64,000 bases of DNA from the NCBI GenBank assembly GCA_002778785.1, contig PEZS01000006.1, positions 269,172 through 333,171 on the forward strand. The letters run 5' to 3'. Shown here in pieces: positions 18,187 through 27,616 of this stretch. The position numbers were made by a program, and so were the translations under genes. The DNA is from Bdellovibrionales bacterium CG10_big_fil_rev_8_21_14_0_10_45_34 (GTDB lineage: Bacteria; Bdellovibrionota; Bdellovibrionia; Bdellovibrionales; 1-14-0-10-45-34). The first letter of the stretch is position 1. Each line of letters begins with the position of its first letter. The notes under the pieces are model-generated. The model ran no database searches and had not been told where the DNA came from. It saw only the letters and a list, made by a program, of their open reading frames with translations.

Positions 18187-19152
18187 TCACAGGTAAGGAT
18201 CTTTTTGCCTCAGATAGTTTTTAATGTAGTCTTCAATTCCAAGCTTTAGGTCCCATAGAGGTAGAGAAATGCCGTACTCGCGCAAAGAATCCATTCTTGC
18301 CTCTGTAAAGTATTGATACTGCTCTCTAATGGCCTCGGGTATGTCAATCCACTGAATTTTTGGTGGCAGCCCCATCGATAGAAAAATCTCATCGGCAACG
18401 CTCGTCCATGTATTGGCTTCGCCAAATCCCATATTAAACAGGCCGGAAATGTCGGGCCTTTGCCAAATTTCATAAATCCAGCGGGTTACGTCCTTGATGT
18501 AAATAAAGTCTCTCTTTTGCTCCCCATCTCGGTAATCTGGTCTGTGTGATTTAAACAACCGAATTGTTTCGGTAGAGCTGACCTGATGAAATGCCTTGTA
18601 GATGACGCTTGATTGCTCACCTTTGTGATACTCGTTGGGTCCATAAACATTCGAAAATTTAAGACCCACACTTTGAGGGGGTTTTTGGCTTTGATTTTCA
18701 ACCCATCTATCAAAAAGAACTTTTGATAATCCGTAAGCATTCATTGGGTAAAGCTGATGTGACGAAGTTTGATCTGAGAAACCGCGGCTACCATCGCCAT
18801 AAGTGGCACAACTGCTTGCATAAATAAATCGCTTATTAAAATGAAGGCACCAATTATAAAGATTCTTTGAATCTTCATAATTGTTTCTCAACAAGTAGTC
18901 GAGATCAGTCTCGGTGGTTGAGGAGCAAGCACCTATATGAAAAAGCCCGTCTATTTCTGGCTTAAACTTTTCGAGAAAAGCAAAGAGGTCTTCTCGCCGG
19001 ATCCAATCTATCACTTTTCTCTTCGACAGGTTTTTCCACCGAAGATCGTTCTTGAAAAAATCCGTCGCAATTATTTGATCGAACCCATTTTGATTGAGTT
19101 CCCAAATGAGGGCGCTACCGATAAAACCTGCGGCTCCAGTCACAATCCACAT
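18187..19152 (-). CDS. hldD: ADP-L-glycero-D-manno-heptose 6-epimerase
   Basis: HldD makes the heptose donor for lipopolysaccharide inner core. The protein has the Rossmann motif VTGAAGFIGSALIWELN, the family segment FHIGACSSTTETD, the catalytic YGLSK (YxxxK) within YPMNAYGLSKVLFD, and SNVYGPNEYHKG. At 321 residues it is close to the E. coli enzyme. gmhA, the first enzyme of the same pathway, is about 30 kb away in this window, so the pathway genes are dispersed. Confidence 0.95.
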   Translation of the reverse strand: MWIVTGAAGFIGSALIWELNQNGFDQIIATDFFKNDLRWKNLSKRKVIDWIRREDLFAFLEKFKPEIDGLFHIGACSSTTETDLDYLLRNNYEDSKNLYNWCLHFNKRFIYASSCATYGDGSRGFSDQTSSHQLYPMNAYGLSKVLFDRWVENQSQKPPQSVGLKFSNVYGPNEYHKGEQSSVIYKAFHQVSSTETIRLFKSHRPDYRDGEQKRDFIYIKDVTRWIYEIWQRPDISGLFNMGFGEANTWTSVADEIFLSMGLPPKIQWIDIPEAIREQYQYFTEARMDSLREYGISLPLWDLKLGIEDYIKNYLRQKDPYL

Positions 19153-19234
19153 AAGCTCAGAAGCTTAGTCTAAATGACTTTGAAACTCAACTCATGGTGG
19201 CAAAGGGGTGCCTTGGCCGTTCGCAGGAGTGGAA

Positions 19235-19312
19235 TAGATGCGGCGAGTCCCACAAGTGACTCCGTACCATTTGTAGATGCGGCGAGTCCCACAAGTGACT
19301 CCGTACGATTTA
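19235..19312. repeat. Tandem 39-bp direct repeat, two copies
   Basis: Two near-identical 39-base units start at 19235 and 19274, each beginning TAGATGCGGCGAGTCCCACA and containing AAGTGACTCCGTAC; they differ only in their last few bases. They lie between the hldD start and the end of the SelO-like gene, the second unit just reaching its stop. A 24-base core recurs in inverted orientation at 26059-26082, so this is a dispersed family and not simple slippage. Confidence 0.85.
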
Positions 19313-21262
19313 GATGTCTTCAGAGGCGTCTTCAACGCATTGAATTAGCTTTTGAAGTAGTTTACGTGACGGGGTTGCTTTGCCTTTCACGACACTCGAG
19401 GCGGAGTCACTTTGTCGGCGAATGGGGGGCTTCGACTGATACTCAATAAAAGAATCAATGACTTCTTGAATGTATTTAGTGGGGAGCCCTCTTTTGAGAT
19501 CCGACATCATTTCGTCAACCGCGAGGGAGATAGAGTTGCCAGTCATTCGATCTGGGCGGTTGATGTGCTGGCTCCGCGAGATGATTCCTTGAAGCCAGTC
19601 CTTCGATTGCTCGTGTCGTTCGATCGTGCGAATCATCTGAATATAAGATGCCTGAAGAGTTCTAATTTGCCTTTGCACAATCTGTGTTAGCTTTCGATCT
19701 TTAGAACTAGCTTGCGAAGAAATGATCCAGTCAAAAACTTCTTTTGAAGATACTCTGTACCGTTTAGATTCGTCTTCTAGAGCAAGAGGCATTTCGCGCA
19801 AGAACGAGCGCATATTATAGATGGCTGGTTTATTAATGCCATCCTCAACTTTTTGAGGCTTCGAGGCTGTTTTCTTTTGCTCAAGTCGCTTAAAGCTTTT
19901 CTCGAATTCTTTAACCTTTTGTTTATGAAACTGCTGCAAGAAAGTGATCTGTAATTCGTCGAAACCGCACTGTCTGAGTAGTTCTGTTGTCCGGGTATGA
20001 TTAAATACGGCATCGAACCTTTTTAAAGAGGGGTGTTGGTGGAAGTTTTGAATTGTTCTTTTTTTTCCGGACTCAATGTAGTCTGCTATTTGCAGAAATG
20101 TTTGAACGATGTATCGGGCCTTACCTTTTTGCTCATTGAGATTCGTACTAAATCTATCAACGTCATCATATCGATATTGATCATGTCTCAAGCCAAATTG
20201 ACGAATGCTGCCGTAGTCAATGATTCCGGCATCAGCCAGTATGTTGTCGCCGTCCCAATCCATCCACGCAAAAATATAGTTGGTTTCGAGAATTGCTACA
20301 AAAGAGGCAAAGTCTAAAGCGATTTGGTGAGCCATCTTTCTGTATTTTTTTGTATCATTTGGAGAGATCTTCCATCGTCCGTTACGGTGTTGCCTTTCAA
20401 TCAAATAGTCACAAGCTTGTTTGAGTGATTCGTGGTCGGACTGCTTCAAGAACGAAAATAGGTGAGCGGGCCTTATGAGGTTAGGGGCTGCGCGAACTCC
20501 AATGCCTACTCCGCCGCCCAAATCAATAATGGTGAGAAGCCGCTCGGTAGGTATATTTGAGCGATGAAATACTTCTGCCATAATTGCGGTTCCGTAAAGT
20601 TCGTCAAGCTCTGCAAGGCCGCAGCCATAGCCGAACTCGTTCTGACCAGTTCTTAAAAACTTTCCAGCCTCTTGAACTCCGGGCGACAGGCGAGTCACTC
20701 CGGTTCCGCGACTGCTGACATCCCACGTGACACCTTTGTTTCTAATTTGCCCATTCCAAATGCTTCGGCCATCGCCGGAGGTAAGCCCGCGTTTGTCAGG
20801 ATGTTGCAGCTGCAGGTACCTTGTTGCCATGTACATTTTTGGTTTTATAAGGCCCTTATCAATGCGGCGCCGATTGATTTGATCGTATTCGTTAATGATT
20901 TGAATCGAAAATGCTTCGAGAATTTTTTGTTCAAGATGGCTATTTAGTTGATGTGGGTGTTTGGCAGGTATTAGGCCCATATCAGCGGCCAATTCAAAAT
21001 TCAAAAACGTCACGCGCCCCCTCTGGAGGTTTCGAACAGGGTAGAGCACGTATCCCTTGGGCACCGCGGCCATGTAATCGTGCTGGCCGTTTAACCGATC
21101 AAAACCCGAGTAAGGAGATTTTGAGGCACCGTGAGAGGTCTTCGATTTGTTTGCTTTGCTGGCTGTAGGCTCTGGTTTACCAGGCGACAGCTTGGAGATT
21201 CTCGTTTGCGGATGATGATCATAGTGCCGTGCTTTTGGTGAACCGAGTTTCTTCATCTCCAA
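19310..21262 (-). CDS. SelO/YdiU-like protein adenylyltransferase homologue (divergent)
   Basis: The 650-residue protein has a basic, low-complexity N-terminus (about 50 residues). A region then resembles the SelO pseudokinase fold, which transfers AMP to protein side chains: SSRGTGVTRLSPG, NIPTERLLTIIDL, VGIGVRAAPNLIRPAHLFSFL, and the metal-binding-like WDGDNILADAGIIDYGSIRQF, equivalent to the SelO N..D..DYG segment. A charged, partly coiled-coil C-terminus follows (from about residue 430). The order of motifs matches SelO but spacing and overall sequence are divergent, so AMPylation is inference. Confidence 0.58.
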   Translation of the reverse strand: MEMKKLGSPKARHYDHHPQTRISKLSPGKPEPTASKANKSKTSHGASKSPYSGFDRLNGQHDYMAAVPKGYVLYPVRNLQRGRVTFLNFELAADMGLIPAKHPHQLNSHLEQKILEAFSIQIINEYDQINRRRIDKGLIKPKMYMATRYLQLQHPDKRGLTSGDGRSIWNGQIRNKGVTWDVSSRGTGVTRLSPGVQEAGKFLRTGQNEFGYGCGLAELDELYGTAIMAEVFHRSNIPTERLLTIIDLGGGVGIGVRAAPNLIRPAHLFSFLKQSDHESLKQACDYLIERQHRNGRWKISPNDTKKYRKMAHQIALDFASFVAILETNYIFAWMDWDGDNILADAGIIDYGSIRQFGLRHDQYRYDDVDRFSTNLNEQKGKARYIVQTFLQIADYIESGKKRTIQNFHQHPSLKRFDAVFNHTRTTELLRQCGFDELQITFLQQFHKQKVKEFEKSFKRLEQKKTASKPQKVEDGINKPAIYNMRSFLREMPLALEDESKRYRVSSKEVFDWIISSQASSKDRKLTQIVQRQIRTLQASYIQMIRTIERHEQSKDWLQGIISRSQHINRPDRMTGNSISLAVDEMMSDLKRGLPTKYIQEVIDSFIEYQSKPPIRRQSDSASSVVKGKATPSRKLLQKLIQCVEDASEDI

Positions 21263-21326
21263 CTGTATCGGGAATCATAAAGAAATCTTGGAGGTTTTAT
21301 ACCAGAATAAGAAACCTGAACTCGAC

Positions 21327-21521
21327 CTTAGTGGACCCAAAGATACATAGACTGTGCCTAAGGATAAGGTTGCACTCACGGATTCATCGCCTGTTCCTAA
21401 GTATACGTAGGTTCCGCACGAGCATTGATGGGCCGTGCTTAAGGATATAAGGTTGCACTTACGGATTCATAGGCGTGCTAAGGATATGTAGCTTACACAC
21501 AAAGATTTATGGGCTGTAGCC
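21327..21521. repeat. Degenerate tandem repeat, about five units of 40-42 bp
   Basis: Units begin at about 21327, 21368, 21410, 21451 and 21491. Recurrent elements are GGTTGCACTCACGGATTCAT at the start and CTAAGGATATGTA-like ends; units 1 and 3 are the closest pair, the others are diverged. The array fills the gap upstream of the SelO-like gene and contains no supported gene. Confidence 0.7.
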
Positions 21522-21536
21522 AACCAATCATTTTAC

Positions 21537-22841
21537 CTATGAAAGGCTGGCCGCTGAAACTTCTTCAGAAAAAACGATGGGCGCTAGCCCCCCGCCGGGT
21601 GTTTTGCTGTTGGTCATTTGCCCAGAATAGAGGCGTGCAATCGCAAGCATGGGGCCACGAAGCCCAATAAACAATCGGATATCAAACTTAAACCCACCAA
21701 CCTCAGTTGGTGGTGAATACTCCTGAATGAGATATCTTTCACTTCCGCGAGCAATCTCATCAAACTTTGTTCGGCTCACGGAGGCGCCTTTGTAAACGGC
21801 CTTCCCGCCGTAACTGTTTATAGGCTTTAAAAAATATTTTTTCCTGTTCGCCCAAACCTCGTCAAGATCGCAGTCTGAAAGTGGTTTCGTATCTAAGAAG
21901 ATGTTTGCGGAGCTTAACTCAGAGGATTTCTGTGAAAGCGCAAGTAGATTGAGTTTGTCGGCCCAGACTGCATAATCAAAAGGATTGGGCGAAAGCGACG
22001 AACCAGAATTCAAAAAGTGATCTTTAAGAGCATGACTTCGCGAATCTGTAAGATAGAAATCTGTGAGTCGGTTATAAATAAAATCAAATCGATTCCAATC
22101 TTCATGGCTAGCGGTCCACGGGTCTAGAATTTCGCAATTGTACCCCCAGCTTTTAAAAAGAGACTGATAACAAAGAAATTCATAAAACGCTTTTTGCTCT
22201 TGAGGTTTTTCGTCAATAATGGCGATTTTAATGTCTGATTTAGAGAGATTGATTCTGTCGTTGATCTCGGTTTTTAAGCTTTCAAAAGGCTCTGCACTAG
22301 CAAGAGGTCGGGTTGCCAAAACCTCCGCAGGGTTTGCCAAAAGAGGAGTGCTCTCTTTAGTTGGTGATAATTCGTTGGCATAAGAGTTTCGGGCCTTAGC
22401 AAATTCTGTGAGCAAAGTTGCGGCAATAAACTGAGAGGCATTTGTATTGATTTCGATGAGCTTTAGCCCACTCTGATTAGACCAATGAAAATCGAGGCAG
22501 GACATAAAACCTGGGTTAATTAGCTCCCCTCTTGAAACTTTATCTATGGCGAGTCTGAGAGATTTTTGATGAAGTGAACTTTCTGGGCTGACATTTTCAC
22601 GGTCTACGTGGATTAACAAAACCTGTTCAAGAACAGATTTCTGATTGAGAAGGTCGCGCACTGTTACATAAGATTTCAAGAGCTCTTCGTAAACCGAGTA
22701 TGGGAGTTTTAGAACTTGAGGGCTAAAAACTCCCTCTTGGATGGCTGGCGCCCTCAAGAAACCCTCAATGTGAGCGTGTTTCTTCGCCACAAACTCTACA
22801 AATTCTTTTGAAAACTGCAATTGAGATTCGTAACCCATCAT
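21537..22841 (-). CDS. ATP-grasp-like protein of unknown function
   Basis: The last third has an ATP-grasp pattern: KKYFLKPINSYGGKAVYKG (ATP-binding lysine and glycine loop), RYLIQEYSPPTEV, then KFDIRLFIG and GQMTNSKTPGGGLAPIVF (metal and substrate side). The middle (about residues 200-250) has a pre-ATP-grasp-like segment, IKIAIIDEKPQEQKAFYEFL. Residues 100-150 include ELINPGFMSCLDFHW and LKLIEINTNASQFIA, which also look like ligase substrate-binding elements. It may ligate amines or amino acids, as glutathionylspermidine-synthase-like proteins do, but I cannot name a substrate. Confidence 0.62.
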   Translation of the reverse strand: MMGYESQLQFSKEFVEFVAKKHAHIEGFLRAPAIQEGVFSPQVLKLPYSVYEELLKSYVTVRDLLNQKSVLEQVLLIHVDRENVSPESSLHQKSLRLAIDKVSRGELINPGFMSCLDFHWSNQSGLKLIEINTNASQFIAATLLTEFAKARNSYANELSPTKESTPLLANPAEVLATRPLASAEPFESLKTEINDRINLSKSDIKIAIIDEKPQEQKAFYEFLCYQSLFKSWGYNCEILDPWTASHEDWNRFDFIYNRLTDFYLTDSRSHALKDHFLNSGSSLSPNPFDYAVWADKLNLLALSQKSSELSSANIFLDTKPLSDCDLDEVWANRKKYFLKPINSYGGKAVYKGASVSRTKFDEIARGSERYLIQEYSPPTEVGGFKFDIRLFIGLRGPMLAIARLYSGQMTNSKTPGGGLAPIVFSEEVSAASLS

Positions 22842-22946
22842 TATTCATTCAGCATTACAGATAGCCTTGATTAGGGAGCCGCCTTTCAAGCGGCTCGCCG
22901 AATTGTCTAGTTACTTTTTAGACGACCCATGTGTTTGCGGCCAACC

Positions 22947-23474
22947 TCATCCGCCAGGCTTAACAAAGTCTTTTCCTGGCTTCCAACCTGCACCGCAGAG
23001 TTCACCAGATTGTAAGCCTGTAAGCACGCGAAGTATTTCGCCAGCATCGCGACCAACATCCAAATTGTGAATCCCCATGTATTGCACAAGACCTTCTGGA
23101 TCGATGATGAAGGTGCCCCTTGTTGCAATGCCGCGATCTTCTAAAAGAACTCCGAAGTCACGAGATACTCGTTTTGTGATGTCGCTGATAAGTGGGTAGC
23201 CAAGATTTCCAAGATCGTCTTTTATCCACTTTTGGTGTGAATAAACCGAATCAATACTGCAACCAAATACTTCCGCGCCAAGCTTTTTGAACTCGCCCAA
23301 GCTGTCGCGAAACTGAGTTATCTCTGTGGGGCACACAAATGTAAAATCAAGTGGGTAAAAGAAGAGAACAACCCATTTGCCTTTGTTGTCTGCTAGATTA
23401 ATGTTTTTGATTTCTCCGCTATCAAACACAGCAGGGGCAGTAAACTGGGGAGCGGGTTGACCAATAATAGGCAT
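22947..23474 (-). CDS. Typical 2-Cys peroxiredoxin (AhpC/Prx1 type)
   Basis: This enzyme reduces hydroperoxides. The peroxidatic Cys48 is in FTFVCPTEI and the resolving Cys160 in GELCGAGWKPG near the C-terminus; GCSIDSVYSHQKWI and RGTFIIDPEGLVQY are also typical. The length (175 residues) is slightly short. The ATG follows a GAATTCTCC-complement ribosome site (GGAGAATTC). The gene is monocistronic as far as seen, with exonuclease III divergent on the other side. Confidence 0.93.
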   Translation of the reverse strand: MPIIGQPAPQFTAPAVFDSGEIKNINLADNKGKWVVLFFYPLDFTFVCPTEITQFRDSLGEFKKLGAEVFGCSIDSVYSHQKWIKDDLGNLGYPLISDITKRVSRDFGVLLEDRGIATRGTFIIDPEGLVQYMGIHNLDVGRDAGEILRVLTGLQSGELCGAGWKPGKDFVKPGG

Positions 23475-23718
23475 ATCGAATTCTCCTTTTTGGCAGTTGT
23501 TTTAAGCTCCTAGAAAGTCCTAAACAAACCTACGAGTCAACGTTCAAAAAAGCGTATGAGTCATCGAGCACAGGGCGTCATAACAAAAGGCTTTTCGCTA
23601 ATGGATCGTTAGATGGTCTTTGGCAAAACAACTTGAATTGAAGTAGGAAGAGCAATGGGATGATCGGCACCTGCTTTTGCCAAAAAAACGTTTTGCTAGC
23701 GTTCTAGGAGGGTTTTCT

Positions 23719-24486
23719 ATGCGATTGGTGTCTTGGAATGTAAATGGAATAAGAGCTGCTCAGAAAAAGGGTTTTCTGAATTTTATGGAAGGCGCAGGAG
23801 CCGACTTTGTAGGAGTTCAAGAGACTAAGGCTTGGCCAGATCAACTCGATGAAGCCGTTCGCGACATTAAAGGCTTTCAAAGTTATTGGTCGAAGTGTGC
23901 AAGAAAGGGCTACTCGGGAACCGCCGCTTTTTCAAAGGCACCTGTTGCAGAATTCTCTGATGGAATTGGAATTGAAGCCTACGATAGTGAAGGTCGATTT
24001 TGCATAACTAAAATAAATGATGTTACTATTTACAACGTTTACTTTCCGAATGGGGCGAGCGGAAAAGTAAGGCACAATTTTAAAATGTCGTTTTTGACGG
24101 ATTTTCTTGCTCACCTCAAGCGCAAGATTGATAGCGGTGAAAAATTGATTGTGATGGGAGACTACAATGTAGCCCCTCAAGACGTAGACGTTTACGATCC
24201 CATTAAACTAGCAAAAACCAGCGGCTTTCTGCCCGAAGAAAAAGATTGGTTTCAAAGCTTTTTAAAAGCGGGCTTTGTAGATACGTTTCGACATTTTCAT
24301 CCTAACAGGAAGAACGTTTACTCTTGGTGGAATCAAATCGAGCGAGCTCGAGTCGGTAATCGTGGCTGGCGTATCGATATGATATGCGTTACTCAAAATT
24401 TGATTCCTCAGCTGAAGGCTGCCGACATCTGGGACAAAGTCGAGGGCTCCGATCATTGCCCGGTACTCGCCGAAATCGATATCTGA
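23719..24486 (+). CDS. xthA: Exodeoxyribonuclease III / AP endonuclease
   Basis: This enzyme cleaves DNA at abasic sites and removes 3' blocking groups. The start at 23719 (MRLVSWNVNGIRAA) is chosen because AGGAGGG lies 7 bases upstream; a longer frame to 23677 adds 14 residues unlike the family. Catalytic motifs are WNVNGIRA, GVQETKAW (metal-binding Glu), YNVYFPNG, VMGDYNVAPQDVDVYDP, and RIDMICVTQ through GSDHCPVLAEI (catalytic Asp-His). The length of 255 residues is normal. Confidence 0.95.
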   Translation: MRLVSWNVNGIRAAQKKGFLNFMEGAGADFVGVQETKAWPDQLDEAVRDIKGFQSYWSKCARKGYSGTAAFSKAPVAEFSDGIGIEAYDSEGRFCITKINDVTIYNVYFPNGASGKVRHNFKMSFLTDFLAHLKRKIDSGEKLIVMGDYNVAPQDVDVYDPIKLAKTSGFLPEEKDWFQSFLKAGFVDTFRHFHPNRKNVYSWWNQIERARVGNRGWRIDMICVTQNLIPQLKAADIWDKVEGSDHCPVLAEIDI

Positions 24487-24632
24487 CGGTGCTAGGTTGG
24501 TCTCTAAGAATTAAAGTAACACCAACATTAACCTTCAATGGGAGGTGAGGCGTAGAGAAGGCGTCCGAATTCTAAAGGGCCGGGCAACCTTTTATTGTTC
24601 GCAAATCTGCCGATAAAGCGGTTGGGGGCGTT

Positions 24633-24845
24633 ATGAGCTGGCAAGAAGTAGATTTTTTGTTTCCGTTTGTGGTGTTCGCCTATGGTTTCCTCATCTCTAT
24701 AAGTCTAGGCCACCCGTGGGCGCATGAAACTATTAAAAAGCGTGCACCTGATATCTTATTCAAAATGATGGAATCTCACCGAAAGCTCGCTTTCGCGTGT
24801 TTGTGGGTTGGCTCGCTTTGGTCCTTGCAGAACCTTTGGCTCTAG
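24633..24845 (+). CDS. Small hydrophobic hypothetical protein
   Basis: A 70-residue reading frame with two probable membrane helices (VDFLFPFVVFAYGFLISISLG and LAFACLWVGSLWSLQNLWL) separated by a short charged loop. A GGGGGCGTT ribosome-site-like stretch precedes the ATG. Its end overlaps the end of the convergent gene by 4 bases. No family is recognised; the hydrophobic pattern and ribosome site are the only support. Confidence 0.5.
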   Translation: MSWQEVDFLFPFVVFAYGFLISISLGHPWAHETIKKRAPDILFKMMESHRKLAFACLWVGSLWSLQNLWL

Positions 24846-25897
24846 GGGCGATCTGCGCCGAAAATGCGGCAGATCTTGCCTGCGTACCTTTTGCCGCGAA
24901 GTTCGCCGGCGGCATCGTGCTTGTCAGATGATTCTAAGATTTTTTCGATATTTGAGATGAGAGCATCTCTCTCTTCCGCTGTGTCCGACAGTTCAAATTC
25001 CCCGTCGGCGCCAGCTAAAACCTCAAATGTTTGATTTAAAAGATCAAAGAATTCAGAGGTCGATAAGTTGAGTCCCCCTCGAGCCCCCCTATTGTAGTGA
25101 ACGGCCATTGAGTCAGCGGTAATCTCTGTCTCGGTCGAAAAAAGTAGGTCTAACAAAGTAAAAGCCGGACCGAAGGCTCTCATTCGTCTAATGCGAGTTA
25201 TCTCTTCATTATGTCTATTGGGACTTTGATAGGAGAGAAAGTAAACTAAGGCACTCGCCGCCATAAGTGGCGAGGTGCTGGCGGGGTCGATGCCTCCCAA
25301 CTGGGCAGCTGTAAATGTAGCTAGGAATACCGCCAACGATGAGCCCTGAGCGAGTCGTACACTCAAATCATTCAGAAATTTTCTTAGCTCTCGTTTTGGA
25401 GTCTCACTATCTAGGGAGGATCTTGAAGCTTCCAACGCCATTATATAACTATTGCGACCAACTTCATCGACCGGGAACTGAAACCTATTCGAGAACAAGA
25501 TCCTCTTTGGCAACGGATTTAATGAACTATCCAATATGTCGAATTCGCCAAAGGCCGCCGATTGAGAGGTAGTGGATGAGAGCTTCAATGCGTCAGCAAA
25601 ATCTGAAATCCGTTCAGGCGGAACCGTGTAATCCATCAGCCTCATTTCAACGACTAAGTTGGTTCCAACCGTCTCGTATTCGAATTCGATGGCATCCAGT
25701 CGTGCATGTTCTCTGCTTCCATTTATCTTCGCAATCATCAACGGCCAGCTGTCAAAAAGTCGAATAATTTTTGGCGATCTGAAGGTTGCTACGTCAGCAA
25801 CTCCATTTGAAACTCCAGCAGCGACTAAAAAACAAGCGACTGCGATGTGCTGCCAGTTCAAGATTTGTTTGCCTAGTTGAATCAAAGATTTCATCAC
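24842..25897 (-). CDS. Exported hypothetical protein
   Basis: The 351-residue protein has an N-terminal hydrophobic segment consistent with a signal peptide (HIAVACFLVAAGVSNGVADV). The body shows no motif I recognise. A segment near residues 200-270 has a hydrophobic helix (AVFLATFTAAQLGG) and then ETEITADSMAVHYNRGARGG. The last 60 residues are acidic. It is bordered by the dispersed repeat at 26059. Confidence 0.6.
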   Translation of the reverse strand: MMKSLIQLGKQILNWQHIAVACFLVAAGVSNGVADVATFRSPKIIRLFDSWPLMIAKINGSREHARLDAIEFEYETVGTNLVVEMRLMDYTVPPERISDFADALKLSSTTSQSAAFGEFDILDSSLNPLPKRILFSNRFQFPVDEVGRNSYIMALEASRSSLDSETPKRELRKFLNDLSVRLAQGSSLAVFLATFTAAQLGGIDPASTSPLMAASALVYFLSYQSPNRHNEEITRIRRMRAFGPAFTLLDLLFSTETEITADSMAVHYNRGARGGLNLSTSEFFDLLNQTFEVLAGADGEFELSDTAEERDALISNIEKILESSDKHDAAGELRGKRYAGKICRIFGADRP

Positions 25898-26058
25898 GCT
25901 CTAGCCTTCACGTTTAGGTACCGCTCCAAAGTTAGTTGAAAGACAAACCCAGAAAAGTACGATTTGTGTTTCGACATTATATTGGATTAGGCCTCGAGGT
26001 GTGAGGGTAATGATTACCGTAGGTGTACAAACCCTAGACAGTGCAGATGGTACTGCAG

Positions 26059-26082
26059 ATGGTACGGAGTCACTTGTGGGAC
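26059..26082 (-). repeat. Dispersed repeat core, inverted copy
   Basis: The 24-base sequence here (ATGGTACGGAGTCACTTGTG, then GGAC) is the exact reverse complement of a 24-base stretch inside the first 39-bp unit at 19235. Just before it a short tandem doublet, GCAGATGGTAC twice, is also visible. The surrounding 266-base gap (25898-26163) holds no other supported feature. Confidence 0.75.
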
Positions 26083-26163
26083 GCATCGCGTCCGCAAATA
26101 GGACCTGGCACCTGAAGAGGGGGGTTTGACTCCCGTGCGAGAGGCCCGTAGTCTTTCGAACCT

Positions 26164-27603
26164 ATGGCTTCAAATCAACTGGGGTGGTCGAGCGATTTGC
26201 TGGAGTCACCAGTCAAAAAAACTGTTTCGGCACAAGAGGCTTCTCCGGGGACTTCCCGAGACGCCACTCAAGAAAAGAGTGATGAAGTAAAAATTCTCTC
26301 CGTGAGCGATCTCAATGAGCAGATTCGCGGCTTGCTCGAGGGTACATTTGGGCTCATCTGGATCAAAGGTGAAATTTCTAACTTCAAAAAACACACATCG
26401 GGGCACTGTTATTTTAGCCTCAAAGACAGCAAATCTCAGATAAACGCCGTTATGTTTCGCGGTAGTGCAGCGCAGTTGCAGTTTCGTCCGACAGATGGAA
26501 TGGAAGTTGTTATCCGCGGCAGAGTTTCTGTTTATTCGCCTCGCGGGAACTACCAAGTTTATGCGGAACTTATGGAGCCATTGGGTTTGGGCAGTCTGCA
26601 AGTAGCGTTTGAACAGCTTAAAGCAAAATTGGCAGCGGAGGGCTTGTTTGATCCGGCCAAAAAACGACCACTGCCCGCACTTCCGCGAAAAATTGCCGTG
26701 GTGACTTCTCCGACAGGAGCTGCGGTGAGAGATATCTTGTCGGTTTTAAAGAGACGATTTGCCGGGCTTGACGTCACTATCATTCCCACAAATGTCCAGG
26801 GTAAAACGGCTGCCCAAGAGATTGCCAATGCCATAGACCTAGCAAATCGCATCGCGAAAGCCTCTGCGCAAAATGCCTATGAAGTGCTCATCATTGGGCG
26901 AGGCGGCGGCTCAATGGAAGACCTTTGGAGCTTTAATGAAGAGATTGTTGCCAGAGCCATAGCGGCCTCAAGTATTCCGACGATTTCGGCAGTTGGTCAT
27001 GAAGTGGACTTTACAATTGCTGACTTTGTTGCAGATGTCAGAGCGCCAACTCCCTCTGCTGCTGCTGAAATAGTCATTCGAAGTGCCCAAGAATTTACCG
27101 ATAAAATTCGAACACTGCGAGATCGAAGCGCCCTATCTATGAAGCGGTATCTTTTGTCTAGGCAGCAATTGGCGCAGGGGCTAGAGAAGCGCCTTGTAGA
27201 CCCCAAGAGAAAGTTGAGAGATCTCGTGCAGCGCCTTGATGAACTACAGGGACGTCTCGAGATAGCAACTGTTAATTACTTTGAAAGGTTAAGAGCAAAA
27301 ATTGAATCAATCCGCTCTAGAGTCGATAGCCCTGAAAGAAAGATTTTGAGATTGAGAGACGAACTTAATCGATACGGCGCTCGCATGAACACTCGCGCAC
27401 ACAATGCGGTTACGACTTTACGAATGCGACTTGAGACAAAAGTTGGTATTCTTGAAACCTTAAGTCCACTTAAGGTACTTGGTAGAGGTTATTCAATTGT
27501 AAAAAAGAATGAAGAGATTATTAGAGAGGTTGCTCAGGTAAAATCTGGAGACTCTTTAGAAGTGATACTGCATAAGGGCACGTTGGACGTCACTGTAAAA
27601 TAG
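26164..27603 (+). CDS. xseA: Exodeoxyribonuclease VII large subunit
   Basis: This is the nuclease subunit that degrades single-stranded DNA. The OB-fold region (IKGEISNFKKHTSGHCYFSLKD) precedes the catalytic domain with KKRPLPALPRKIAVVTSPTGAAVRDIL, LIIGRGGGSMEDLWSFNEE and ISAVGHEVDFTIADFVAD. A long coiled coil and the C-terminal GRGYSIVKK segment follow. The first 45 residues or so are an extension relative to E. coli XseA, and the ATG at 26164 lacks a clear ribosome site, so the true start may be internal. xseB follows after 13 bases. Confidence 0.95.
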   Translation: MASNQLGWSSDLLESPVKKTVSAQEASPGTSRDATQEKSDEVKILSVSDLNEQIRGLLEGTFGLIWIKGEISNFKKHTSGHCYFSLKDSKSQINAVMFRGSAAQLQFRPTDGMEVVIRGRVSVYSPRGNYQVYAELMEPLGLGSLQVAFEQLKAKLAAEGLFDPAKKRPLPALPRKIAVVTSPTGAAVRDILSVLKRRFAGLDVTIIPTNVQGKTAAQEIANAIDLANRIAKASAQNAYEVLIIGRGGGSMEDLWSFNEEIVARAIAASSIPTISAVGHEVDFTIADFVADVRAPTPSAAAEIVIRSAQEFTDKIRTLRDRSALSMKRYLLSRQQLAQGLEKRLVDPKRKLRDLVQRLDELQGRLEIATVNYFERLRAKIESIRSRVDSPERKILRLRDELNRYGARMNTRAHNAVTTLRMRLETKVGILETLSPLKVLGRGYSIVKKNEEIIREVAQVKSGDSLEVILHKGTLDVTVK

Positions 27604-27616
27604 CAAAGGAACAAAT

